Shown here: positions 1 through 10,447 of the stretch, one piece after another
Layout of the letters: every line of letters starts with the position of its first letter
Position numbering within the stretch: position 1 is the stretch's first letter
Assembly: GCF_025698545.1 (NCBI RefSeq)
Contig: NC_068566.1
Span: 47,223,192 to 47,287,191 of the forward strand
From: Gossypium raimondii
Taxonomy: Eukaryota > Streptophyta > Magnoliopsida > Malvales > Malvaceae
Direction of reading: 5' to 3'
DNA length: 64,000 nucleotides
Program-made: the position numbers and the translations under genes
The notes under the pieces: model-generated
Databases searched by the model: none
Seen by the model: only the letters and a program-made list of their open reading frames with translations
Told to the model about the DNA's origin: nothing

Positions 1-1165
1 AAGACAAACTAACAATAACCGTGGCACTCAAATAATTCAAAAGCAAACCAAATATATATCACATTGATCAAATTGTTAAAAATTGCATTTTATTCATGCC
101 ATCATTAGATCAATCTGACAACGAACTCCAGTCAACAAAAAACCATTGCCAAGGGATCTACCACGTCAATGATGTACAAAGGGTTAAGTTTCATATGACC
201 TACCATTATCTTTATCTTGAAAGTCCTTCAAGAATTATTCCTAATAAATCTAACGATTGATTTCAAAAAATAGAATGGACAAGAACCATAACATTTTTCA
301 AAAAAATTGAGTGAACAAAATAAAAACAAAGTAAAACAAAAATCACCATAATTAAAAAAAATGAAACTAAAAACAAAAGGGTTAATATTTTTAAAATTAC
401 ACCGATTAAATCAATAATTCTCGATTAAATTAATTTCACCTCAGTTCAATTGATTCAATAATTTAAATTAATAATTATCATAAAATATTCGATGAATCAA
501 ATAAATTATTAAAAATTTATAAAGAAGTATTAGAAAATATAAAATTCGATTGGTTAATTTTATATATCATAGAAAGCGACCCTAGAAACTCAAGGTTCCC
601 AAGCTTTTACCATGTTTCTATCTTCGTCTTCTTGCATTAGCTTACCTGGGTAGTTTTGCAAAGGATTGGATTGATATCTACTTCAAAAAACATGAACTCT
701 TGGATTCCATGTCGAGTGTTGAATCCTGCTTATTGGATTGATAATTCCCATAAAACTCTTCTTTTTTTCACCATAATTTGGCATCAAATTTGAGTGCCGG
801 CAGGTTTAATTTTCTTCTATACAACTTAATGGAGGGCATTACAGATCATTTCAGCAACTTAAAAGGACTCAATTTTAGTAATATGTATTCATTCAAAAGC
901 TCCGTTGAACAATTTTTGGAGCCTAAGGGTACGAAAAACTGAACTGAAGATGAGAAAGAATGTTTTGAACATGTAATGGGCTGAAGTCGGTAGGGGTTTG
1001 CCGACTCAGTCTTCTTCCCTCTTACTAACTCCACTATTTTGTCAAATATTTGAGAACCAAACTATTTTGCTAATTTATTTTTATCATAGAAGAAAAAACA
1101 TAAAAATTAAAGAGATACAATTCTTAGTGTCATAACATAAATAGTTTCAATACCAAGTTAATCAA
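1..1165. other. AT-rich non-coding DNA
   Basis: No conserved reading frame or splice pattern is visible. The longest open frame, about 62 codons near 846-1034 on the minus strand, has no family features. A slightly less AT-rich patch at about 580-1030 shows nothing I recognise. Confidence 0.6.
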
Positions 1166-1169
1166 GAAG

Positions 1170-1590
1170 CGCCACTTGAGGAGAATAATAGAAAGCACTT
1201 CGTAAGGTTTGTCTCCACGCCATCGATGTTAAGTCATCAACAAGTTTATTATCCTCCCTGTGTAAACATGTTTGATAACCACATCCCACTCCTTCAAACA
1301 GTCCTGAGATTTTCGAATTAAATTGATCTCCTCATCTTTAGCATTGTTGGTCAATACATAAACAACATAAATACTGTCCACTCTTCCAAACAAGCATGAG
1401 TCCTTCAATCACACCCCACATCTCCGCTTCCCATATTGAACATGGGTCAAAGAAGTTTAGAAAACCCAACAACCCCATTCTCCATCAATCCCGTATAACA
1501 CCCCTAGACACACTAGTAGAAAACTTATATGCACCATCAATATTCATTTTATATTCCTTGAGAGGTTGCTTATGATACTGTTATCAGCTA
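1170..1590 (-). mobile_element. LINE RNase H (RVT_3) domain remnant
   Basis: Read on the minus strand, this stretch gives pieces typical of the RNase H-like domain carried by plant non-LTR retrotransposons. There is a start like KMNIDGAYKFST (the DGA box with its first catalytic Asp), then SRGVIRD, then IWEAEMWGVIEGLMLVWK (the E-A-E helix), and finally HREDNKLVDDLTSMAW, which corresponds to the R-x-x-N-x-V-A-D end. The frame contains stops after VIRD and again in the middle, so it is not functional. No reverse transcriptase or endonuclease lies next to it. It is most likely a 3' fragment of an old LINE. A host RNase H-like gene fragment is the alternative. Confidence 0.62.
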
Positions 1591-1606
1591 AATTCTTTTT
1601 TGTTGT

Positions 1607-2078
1607 GGTAAAAACATTTTTTCAATCTCTTTCAATTTTAACATTGAGCAAATTGGTCTTAGTTAAAGCAATTAATTCTTATCAATTTCAATAATGAACA
1701 ATTAAGGACAGTTACAGGTTAATGCTTTTCATCAAATTAACATAAATTAGATTGATATAATATAAATTTAACTCTTAATAATTTAGGCATCCTATCAATT
1801 TGATCCTAATTTAATAGATTTAACCCATATTATTTTTGTAAATGTGTAAATATTGAGATTAAATTTATTAAATTTTAAGAATCAATATCAAATTAACAAA
1901 ATATATAAACATTTAAGACTAAATTTATTATACCAATAATAAATATGAACAATTGAGGAAAAATATTAATATTGTTGTCCATGATTGCTCACTTTTAAAA
2001 TTGATAACTTAATTTTTTTTGAAAAGGATCAATTTGCTCAATATCTAAATTGACAGGGACTGTAGAGGTGTTTTTACC
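1607..2078. mobile_element. MITE-like element with long inverted ends
   Basis: The ends are imperfect inverted repeats of about 50-60 bases. The left end starts GGTAAAAACA and the right end finishes TGTTTTTACC, and both arms carry ATTGAGCAAATTG. The interior is AT-rich and non-coding. I found no convincing target-site duplication. The structure suggests a non-autonomous DNA transposon. Confidence 0.55.
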
Positions 2079-2519
2079 GTGTTCTTTTTTCTTCTCTTTC
2101 TTCTTCATGAATTCAATTGTTTCAAGACCCGGATCCAGACCCTCACCCCAACAGGAAAAACAAGACCCGTCGCAGTCAATTGTTTCATTGATGTTTCATC
2201 GTTATCAATGATGATAACATACACCGGCTTTCTCTTCGCGTTCACCTATCCAGTCGCAGAAGCCATTTCTGAATCGAAGATTTGGTTTGTCAAAAACCCT
2301 AGCCCCTCCTCCTTTGGCTCCTGACCCGAAACAAAAGGGAAATTTTAAGCACACACATTTTTTTTTCCGTTTTGGTAAGTTGTAATGGGGATTTGATTTC
2401 ACAGTTTTTTCTATTATTAAATTTTTTTCACTTTTTTTTTTCAACGGTTCAGATTTTAAAATATTAGATCCAATGGCTCTTTTTGTTTGAAGGGATGCAA
2501 TTATTTAGTCCTTCTTGCA

Positions 2520-3330
2520 CGAGCTAACCCTAGAATTTTCTTTATATATACGATCCTCTTTTCTCTGGCCGCAAACAAGCCCCTGGCTTCAAGTTCCCTA
2601 TAGATCTGGAAATTGAATAAGGTAAATTTCGAAATCCTTCAAAGATTTCAAAATCTCTTTTATAAATTGTTTTAATTTGCTTCAAATTTTCTCTATGCAG
2701 AGTATAGGTGGGTTGTAAACGAAGCAATGAATCGCGGTCAATACCCACAATTAGTGATGCTGCTCAGTATTCTAATACTGGTCCTACTGTCTTAGTTTGC
2801 GTCTTGTCTTTTGAACTGGATTTGCCGACTTAAACTGCGTCGTTGAAGGTTTCCAAAACCCGAGCCTGCAAATCCAGTCAAAAGTTAAAACCGGGCTGAG
2901 ATTTACGAGTCTGATATATATGGGAGGTATTATGTGTTAAAACTAATTCAGGTAAGCTGCTTCTTTTTCTGGTATATGTATATGTATATATGTGTGTGTG
3001 TGTGTGTGAAAATATTTGCTATAGTGGATATTTGTACAGCCTTTATTGAAGTTGAACATTATCCTGCTAACAGGACTTGTAATAATTAATGAGCTTGCAA
3101 GATGTGAGCATGATAGTGTATTTGAGAGTTTAGCTAGAGTTCTTTCCTAGTGCTATATATAATCTGAATATTTATTAGTAGTGCTTTTTATATATAATTA
3201 GTTTGTATTTGTAATTGATCAAATCTATATTGGCTTGTTCGAGAACGAGCAATCCATGGCCACGTTTCATATTTATTGATCCACACAAGTTCAAGCTCCA
3301 ACTAGTGATTTAACCTTAATAAAAACCATA
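2520..3330 (+). other. possible 5' end of a lost or unrecognised transcription unit
   Basis: This patch looks like the start of a plant transcript. A telo-box-like AACCCTAG lies at about 2525, followed by TATATATA at about 2543 and a pyrimidine-rich leader. A plausible leader intron has a donor after GAATAAG (about 2621) and an acceptor CTCTATGCAG (about 2700). The next exon has an ATG at 2727, but its frame closes after 22 codons. A second donor-like AG|GTAAGC lies near 2952, then a short (GT)n run. Just downstream, at 3333, the duplicated block begins, so the original gene body may have been replaced. No protein family is recognisable. Confidence 0.25.
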
Positions 3331-3340
3331 AAAATATGCA

Positions 3341-5053
3341 AATCCAGTTCAAAAGAAGCGAAGTGCCAAGCACATTCCTGACTCAATCTCACTCACAGGT
3401 ATGGTTTTTAAGGAAGTACCACATGTTGATTAATAACTTTTATTGATGTGCTTGAGACTGCTTGGGGAATTCCATACATGTAAGAGTGTCATGTACATGT
3501 AGGAATTATGTGCGTATCAGAACTTGCATAAAGTAGAGCTTGTCCGTCATCCCTTTAATTTCTTTGACGGGCAGTTTATTTCATCTCTCGCAAACTATAA
3601 ACTGATACGACCATTAATATTCATTTCTTTTATTAATTCTCTGGGTTACAGGTAAAGATCATACTATATATATATATATATATATATATATTGGCCAGAA
3701 ATGTTTGTACTTTCTTTTTAAGCAAATTTTGAACTTGGATTATTTTACCTGAACATCAATAAGCAGACAGAAATGGTTGGAACTTAAATATTTTGATTTT
3801 TATGTCTTATGATCCTTTCATGTCCTTTTTTATGATTCTTAGATTGTACATTCGTTCAAGGAATACATGGAGGATTTTAATGAATTGGAATGAAATAAAG
3901 ATGCGCGCAATTGTAGAAATATCATAATGTTGTTTCAACATTGTTTGATCGATTCCACTTGTTTGTAAGAGGCCAAATAAAAACAATAAATATTAGACAA
4001 ATACACACACAAATGTCCTGAGTAGGAAAGCTGTAAATTTCTAATTCTCTGTCTAATGCTGTGTACTTCCCTACTTATTTGCAGGGTCATCATGATGCTG
4101 ATGCTGTAAGTTTTGGCGTGTATATTTTTTTAAATTCAATTTGCTTAGATTTGTGTCAGATCTAATTCTCTTCTGCATATAGGTTGCTCTGTATATGAAA
4201 GACTATTGGTGGTGGTTTTGAATTCTGTAATCGGTCAGGTAATGGCTGCAAGTTGATATTCTATTATGTTAATCTACAGTTATAATTTGATGTTTACATT
4301 CTTAAACTGTCAGTATAACAATCTTACTTGTAAATATTAATTATGTTTTCTAGACGACAAGATATATGATGATTTGGGTGAAGGCACCAGTGGTGCTATA
4401 GCAAATCCACACAATATGGAACTGTCACAAGAGAACACCTTTACTGTTGATCCTGTAGGTTTTGGCGTGTATATATTTTTTAAATTCAATTTGCTTAGTT
4501 TTGGATCAGATCTGATTCTCTTTTGCATATAGGTTCTTCCGTCACTGCTGTGTTCTTCTGATATGGAAAACTTTGGTTATTTTGGACTCTGTGATCTGTC
4601 AGGTAATGGCTGCAAGTTGATATTCTATTATGTTAATCTACAGTTATAATTTGGTGTCAGCATTCTTAAACTGTCACACTATAATAATCTTGTAAATATT
4701 GATTATGTTTTCTAGACAATGAGATATGTGGTCATTCGGGTGAAGGCACCAGTGAAGGCACCAGTGATGCCAGAGAACACCTGTACCGTTCAAGGGTACA
4801 ACATTTATGAACGCAATTCTAATGTGCTCACTAGTATATTTCAAAAGCACCCTCGTATTGATAACAAGTTTTTCTATTTAGGTGTGCAGATATTCAGAAC
4901 TCATTACCTGCCGTAGCTGAAGTTCACCACAACCCAGTAATGCATGGCCTCACAAAGAAGTCGGCCGAGGCAAAGGGCAAGAGATCGGTCGAAGAGATAA
5001 AGGACGAAGCTTATATCAAAAAAGGCAAAATGAAGGTGGTGAATGACAACTGA
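3341..5053 (+). pseudogene. broken partial copy of the unknown repeat-containing gene
   Basis: This is the left duplicate of the gene at 10448-13959. It starts inside exon 3, so promoter, first two exons and most of exon 3 are absent. Exon 4 is gone through the internal deletion at about 3479. The exon at about 4184-4239 has one extra T (GACTATTGG instead of GACTATGG), which shifts the frame and gives an early stop. The penultimate exon (from about 4716) has a doubled GAAGGCACCAGT and has lost about 30 bases encoding the ANQLNMKLS region. The last exon, ending with TGA at 5051, is nearly unchanged. Intron sequences and splice sites are still very like those of the right copy, which points to a recent duplication. 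It is very unlikely to make the parent protein. Confidence 0.8.
3664..3691. repeat. (TA)n microsatellite
   Basis: About 14 TA units sit in an intron of the left duplicate. The matching place in the right copy (about 12565) has only a short TATAAATATA, so the run expanded after the duplication or shrank in the other copy. Confidence 0.9.
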
Positions 5054-6249
5054 TTCAAAAGAAAATCGACTGATGTTGCTGAAGAAACCAAGGTTTATAT
5101 AATTGCTTATTTTCTTTTCAAAAGATTATGACTTTTAAATGAAGTCCCAATGTGTTTATTGGGATGTTGATGAACTGAAGATACAAAGGTGTGTTTTTGT
5201 GTGACGGTTTGTGTGTGAATTTTCTGTTTATTATCAGGAGTCTTCAGTATTGTGAACTCCATGCTCCTCGTATGGATTTTTTTTCTTCTTCGAACTGGAT
5301 TATTTTCATTAAGAGTTCAATATGTATGTCATGGTTATGTTAGATATATTCTTATAGTTATCAAACTGGAGTTTTAGCCTTTAAATTTAAACAAAACCAC
5401 CAACTAGAGATGGAGTTAGTTGCCCAAACCCGAAGGGGCACCTGAAATTTGGAGGTTTGGGCAAAAATGTCCTGAGATGATGTTGAAGAATCAAATAGGC
5501 TTTAAAGCATTGGGTTTAACAGGGGTGTAGACAAGGGGCAAGTAGCGGACTTCTCCTTGAAGAATGGTAAAATTGTCTTATAGTTCTTTAGAAATTTATG
5601 AAATTATAAATTATTATAATAGTAAAATTGCACTTTACCTTAAAAAATTTATGATTTATCTCTATACTTCCTAGAGTGGTTTTTTGTACTTCATCCCTAT
5701 TTAATAATATCTTATAAGAAGGACAGCCCAATGAAGCATACTTATTTTGGTTCATTCTAATGCATTTGGGTCCATTGGACCAGCTATTCCAGTACTTAAA
5801 AGCCTTAAAAACCTGACCTTTTTCAAGCAATTCGATACGAAATAGAACCCAATACACACTCATATCGAACGCATATCTTAACAAACCAAGTAATGATAAT
5901 TACATATAAGCCTGACATGAGACGCAAACAAGTTTTTTTTTCCTTTTATTTAGGGGTTAGTTTTGGACACTCAACAAATGTATTATTTTCTGCTAGAATT
6001 TAACCTCGAATTTTTGTTCAGCCTTCACAGAATTTAACTTTAATAAAGTTTGAACCCACATTTTATATGGCATTGATGGATAAAAATATTACCACTTAAC
6101 TAATACTTTCATTGAAGGTGCAAGACTGGATCAGATAACCTCCCCTCTACACTTTTCAATTACAACAAGAACATAAGCAACAATCTTCAATGTATTAGCT
6201 ATTTATACATAAAATAAAATACAAAAACCCTCCAAAGCTATTCAACTAT

Positions 6250-7200
6250 TTACCTTGTAGAGTTTCTCTTGGTTTGACCACTTGATCTCTTAATAGAATC
6301 AATCCTTTCAAGCCTAATCTGTTCTCTAACTTTAGCTATAAATTCATCAGCCTTTTTATCAACATCAGATCCTCCATCTATACCTTTGCTTGGACCAACA
6401 GCTTCCTCATTGTTTTCACCATTGTTGGTACTTGAAACAATGCATGTTTGGCCAACAATTTCATCTTCATTCTCACTCTCTGTACCATCATCATCATCAC
6501 TAGTTTCCATCCCATGTTCAATATCACCATCAACATAGTCCCTTTGTGTCAATAATGGCGGTGGAGGCGGCGGCGGTGATGGAGACCTGTAACTTGTCTT
6601 GTTCTTCACTATATCACCATCCCTTGACCGCCATGGAATTAGTGAAGGAAGAACAACGCTATTCTCACCATTATTGACCTCCTTAACACTTGATGATTTC
6701 AAGCTCCTAACAGGCAAAAGCAAAGGCTTTTCAATTTCACCATCACCTTTCTTTTTAGCTACCAAAACAGTAGGTAATTCATTCCTATAATATTGACTAC
6801 TCCATATCTCGACCTTACTCTCGTCAGACCCAGACATGTTTTCAGCTTCATCATCGAAAAACGACGATACCTGAAGGAATCTAGACACGAGACACTGTAC
6901 ATTATCGAACATGGACTGGTTGTTGTTGGGTTCTGTATCGGTTTCATCGTTTCGTTGACTAAAAAGCCCGTAAGAAACAGCTATGCCGAATAACAACAAG
7001 CGGAGAAGCTCCCAGCTACGGTTCAACAGGGTTTGGTTGATGAATTCAGGTGCTTGTGAGGGAAAAACTGGGATTATAACCAAGAAAATGATGATTACAA
7101 CAGCTTTTTTGTAAAGGAAACTTGTGTTGTGCTTGTTTGGGTTTGTTTGGTTTTGTTTTAATAGTTGATGATGTTTGGTGTAAGAATCAGTTTCTGCCAT
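6250..7200 (-). CDS. DUF761 membrane protein, left duplicate
   Basis: A single-exon 316-codon frame. Residues 33-48 form a hydrophobic segment, and 65-80 form a second one (LLRLLLFGIAVSYGLF), so the N-terminus is probably membrane-anchored. The middle is acidic and low-complexity, with a run of seven prolines near 207-215 and a D/E-rich patch near 233-247. The C-terminus, about 283-306, has the DUF761 signature (KADEFIAKVREQIRLERI). The molecular role of this plant family is unknown. The reading frame is intact and about 95% identical by eye to the right copy (317 aa). Only about 14 bases of the original 5' leader are kept. Upstream lies a HOS1 pseudogene in the same orientation, so this copy has lost its native promoter. 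It may be silent or driven by captured sequence. Confidence 0.8.
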   Translation of the reverse strand: MAETDSYTKHHQLLKQNQTNPNKHNTSFLYKKAVVIIIFLVIIPVFPSQAPEFINQTLLNRSWELLRLLLFGIAVSYGLFSQRNDETDTEPNNNQSMFDNVQCLVSRFLQVSSFFDDEAENMSGSDESKVEIWSSQYYRNELPTVLVAKKKGDGEIEKPLLLPVRSLKSSSVKEVNNGENSVVLPSLIPWRSRDGDIVKNKTSYRSPSPPPPPPPLLTQRDYVDGDIEHGMETSDDDDGTESENEDEIVGQTCIVSSTNNGENNEEAVGPSKGIDGGSDVDKKADEFIAKVREQIRLERIDSIKRSSGQTKRNSTR

Positions 7201-7210
7201 TGAAGAGTTT

Positions 7211-7292
7211 TGTTACACGATTGCATGCTGAATGTATATTTTACCCCATAGAGCCCTAATCTAAATGTTACACGATTGCATGCTGTATGTAT
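7211..7292. repeat. 27-bp direct repeat at the duplication/HOS1 junction
   Basis: Positions 7211-7237 and 7266-7292 are the same 27 bases (starting TGTTACACGATTGCATGCTG) with one mismatch, 55 bases apart. They lie exactly between the end of the duplicated block and the HOS1 donor site at 7301. Such a repeat is typical of filler DNA or template switching at a rearrangement breakpoint. Confidence 0.85.
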
Positions 7293-7301
7293 GTCAGTTA
7301 C

Positions 7302-9362
7302 CTGAAGTTTGAATACAACAAGGAGACTTCCATTAGCAGATGAAGGATCATCAGTGGCACAATCTAACAGGCATTTATGAATATATTTCTCCTCATCAGA
7401 ATTCCGTGGCAACTCTATTATTCGATCTACCAAGTTCCTCCGAATACATAAACAGCATAATTCAGAGACCAATATTTCTGTCCAGTCCATCCAGGACCTG
7501 CATTGGCCATCCTCACTTGGACCATACTTGAAATTCTTTTCCCGGACTTTAGTACAGAGCATCCGCTGATATGTGAATGCTTCAGTCAAAAGCCTACATT
7601 CCACTTTCACCCAAACAACAGTCACAGCCTCACTAATCGAAACCAACTGTGATCCATCATCACGACCAGACCAGCGTAACACCATGTGAGCAGCCTCGGG
7701 ATTCTGCCGTTCTAACAGAACTCGTGCAATCTTAGGATGAGTTGTTGGGCCAGATATCTCTGGAAGAAGTTGAAAAGATCCCTAAGAAATACGATTTAGC
7801 TAAAAATAATCAGCATGTGAAATTATAATAAAAGTGTGAGAGTATAGCCTTAAGGACAAAAAGTAGTTCTTTACTACTATGCCGGTAAAGCCTCATCTGT
7901 GTGATCGTCCAAAAGACAGAAAATGAATGATTCGAGTAATGAATGCCTGTTTATACCAAAGGAGGTAGCAAAGTCATCCACAATATCTCTCCATTCTTCT
8001 TCAGGCCTACTCCAATGCCGATCAAACAAGTAATATACAAACTGTATCTCAATTAAGAAAATCAAAGGAATTTGCGCAACTGAAAGCATGTCCAATCAAT
8101 AGAAGCAAACCACATCAAAAAGAGAAGGATACAATTGCTTGCTTTGCAACCACCAAATCAGAACTACCACGTAGAAAGAGGATGCCCACAGCAGCCTGGA
8201 GACTTTCAAATGGGTAACACCCTATCAATCCCTCTATTTTAGACCGAGAAAAGGAGGAGCTGTCCTTCAGTAAAAATGCAAAATATGACTCTTCTCCAAG
8301 CTCCTGATCACATGCTTGTTCGATGTCAAGATTTGCTAGTGCATCTTCAATAAATAGAGAGCCATCCTGTCTAGTGGAGTCGGCTGAGCGATCTACTACA
8401 TCAGGCCATGCACGTGCAGTTGCAGCCGATATTCTTTCACGGACAAGATTATGCCAGGATGTGAAATTAGCATGAATAGTGTAAAAGTAAATTATACCCG
8501 AATGGGAAAAAACCACAGGTAGAGGAGAAGAAAATTCGTTATGTCGAATTCGAATTAATTTACAAGCTTATAAATAGACTAAACCTTATTCTAAAAATAA
8601 AATAAAAGAAATATAATTCTATAGTTTATTTTATTTTACCACTGTATTTGATTTAAATAAGTATTTGGGTCACTTAATTCTAACAATGAGACCTCACATG
8701 TTCCAAGAATTGGTGCCTCATACACCACATTATGATCTCAGGATGCTGAAAATTTTGTAACAGTTGTTGCTCTTAAAAAGATGCTAATATATGGTTAAAT
8801 ATCTTCTTAATTGAATCAAACTTGCTTCGTCTTCAATATACTTTCTTTGAAGGTGATGCAAGTCATGGAGCTGTGCCAAAGGACTAAATCAATATTCGGG
8901 ATGTGTTTTATAAAAATATAAACAAATCAATATGCCCTAAATGACTAAATCTAGACAAGTAAAAGGATACAATGACAAACCAAAGAAACCAAGTTATTCT
9001 CCAAGGAGACATCAAAAAAAGAATAAAGACGTTGAACATCAGCATTCATTTGATCATCTCTATCTTCTTTATTTTTGAAAAATATCACCATATCTTCTAG
9101 AAATGAGGCCAGCGTCCATGCACTCATCGAACAGGCGTAGGCGAAGTTTATTGTTACCACTCGCCAATGGGATTCTACAAATCGGACAAAGATCACATCT
9201 TTGACAACTCTCGGCACATAACGAGGTATGTCCGCAAGAGTTCAACACATACTTCACATAATGCCCACATCGTCCTAAGTCTCTAGTTGCTCGACAGTAT
9301 TCGGTTTTCACCTCATTGAATAACTCACTAAGGTCAACAGATGCCAAGTGTTCTAAAGCTTC
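7302..9362 (-). pseudogene. HOS1: truncated HOS1 E3 ubiquitin ligase pseudogene
   Basis: HOS1 is a RING-type E3 ligase and nuclear-pore-associated protein that turns over ICE1 and CONSTANS in Arabidopsis. Four exon pieces are readable. 9362 to about 8969 gives the N-terminal region (EALEHLASVDLSELFNEV...) with the modified RING cysteines (CGHTSLCAESCQRCDLCPIC). About 8480-8133 gives FTSWHNLVRER...SSSFSRSKIEG. 8041 to about 7885 gives YYLFDRHW...HSLLESF. 7781-7302 gives LLPEISGP...SSANGSLLVVF with its donor GT kept. A one-base shift near 9073 splits the first piece. About 120 residues between pieces one and two are absent, replaced by unrelated AT-rich DNA (8520-8950). The donor after piece three is lost, and everything after VVFKLQ (nearly the C-terminal half) is missing. 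It is a dead fragment. A working HOS1 should exist elsewhere. Confidence 0.87.
8520..8950. other. AT-rich filler inside the HOS1 pseudogene
   Basis: It replaces the HOS1 exon(s) expected between the RING exon and the FTSW exon. I see no reading frame and no clear repeat ends. Confidence 0.5.
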
Positions 9363-10120
9363 CTGAAATTTAAACTAGACATTATAATTTCCTAGCCTAT
9401 TCCAAAGCTATACAATAAATTATTCAAAATTCACCCAAACTGAATTTAACCTAAAACACTATTATTTACAACAAAAATGTGAACTTAATAATAAACTAAC
9501 CAATTCTATGTAAACAAATGTGCTCTTAAAATGAGTTTGAATTTGTCTTTTGCAAATGTGAGTGGGTTCGGGTAAAATTTTAAGTCTATATCGGGTTAGG
9601 TCGAGCTTAGGCAAAGTATAAAATATGTTAATATCATGTTTAGGCCTGGACTGAACTCAACCCGACTTGACCTATAAGCACTTCTAACTTAAAGTGATTA
9701 AAATATTTAATTTTAAAAAGTATAGTGACTAAATAAAAAATTAATAGTTTTGTGAGTAAAATAGGAAGAAGGATATAATTAGTTGTCTATTTGTATAGTT
9801 TAAAAAAAAAACCATTTCAACTTCTTCAACAAAAAATTAAGAGCTAATTTAAGCTTTTAAAAATGTATATAGATTAATTTTACGGCGGGCAAAATGCAAT
9901 CCCTCCCTACTGCCTTTTTACCATTAAAAATGTCATTTGATTTCTTTAGAGTAAAACACTGGAGAAAACAACGAAATGAAAATGGTAGGCGCGTTCTCCT
10001 TTCAACAGTAAAATAAGACTTTTAAAATAAACAAAAGAAAGTCCATCTACGTCTGAAAATTTGGGATGACAAAATGATTCAAAACCTCGACACAATATCG
10101 CGCGATGGACTGGTGCGAAG
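9363..10120. other. intergenic, with a diverged GGGTT/AACCC-rich repeat
   Basis: No gene is seen. About 9545-9700 holds GGGTTCGGG, GGGTTAGG and CAACCCGAC words like those at 29730-30130, a dispersed cotton-type repeat. The rest is AT-rich and leads into the promoter near 10128. Confidence 0.45.
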
Positions 10121-10127
10121 CTTTGGG

Positions 10128-10135
10128 TATATAAG
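10128..10135 (+). promoter_or_regulatory. TATA box of the unknown gene, right copy
   Basis: TATATAAG stands about 320 bases before the first ATG (10448). A leader with a probable intron follows: donor GCC|GTAAGC at 10214, acceptor TTCTCAG ending at 10436. A GC-richer stretch lies just upstream (ATCGCGCGATGG). Confidence 0.5.
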
Positions 10136-10447
10136 TTTTGAGTTTTGGGCAAAACAGTGATAAACAGGTCTGCGACGGCACAACAATTCTCTACTCTACT
10201 GTACCCTACAGCCGTAAGCAATCCATTACTCCTTTCTCTTTGCTTTGATATAATCAAGTTTGGTTTGTATTTTTCTTTGATTACCAGTTTCTCTCTCTCT
10301 TTCTGTGTACTATGTAATCGTTCTTTTCTAGGGAGATATTTCTTTTCTTCTTTTCCCAACATTAGAAAGCATGTTTTTAGTTTATCTATTCAAAATTTTA
10401 TGATCTTTTTAATATCATTTTTCTTCCTATTCTCAGATTGTAGTTCG

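Larger units (their letters stand above)
3333..7214. repeat. left copy of a segmental duplication
   Basis: This block matches 11427-16001 at high identity by eye, in the same orientation. It carries the 3' part of the unknown gene (+) and the whole DUF761 coding region (-). Compared with the right copy it lacks about 810 bases: its position 3479 corresponds to a jump from about 11570 to 12379. It has gained a longer (TA)n run at 3664-3691. It keeps 62 bases at 6055-6116 that the right copy lacks. The left edge lies inside what is exon 3 of the unknown gene. The right edge lies about 14 bases upstream of the DUF761 ATG. Confidence 0.92.

Noticed and set aside
2079-2324. 81-codon open frame near the telo-box-like site
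   Set aside because: It begins at the very end of a MITE and shows no family features. The opposite strand is equally open.
5588-5884. 98-codon open frame, with a relative at 14490-14735
   Set aside because: It is duplicated only because it lies inside the segmental duplication. The two versions differ by indels and frame changes, and neither resembles a known protein.
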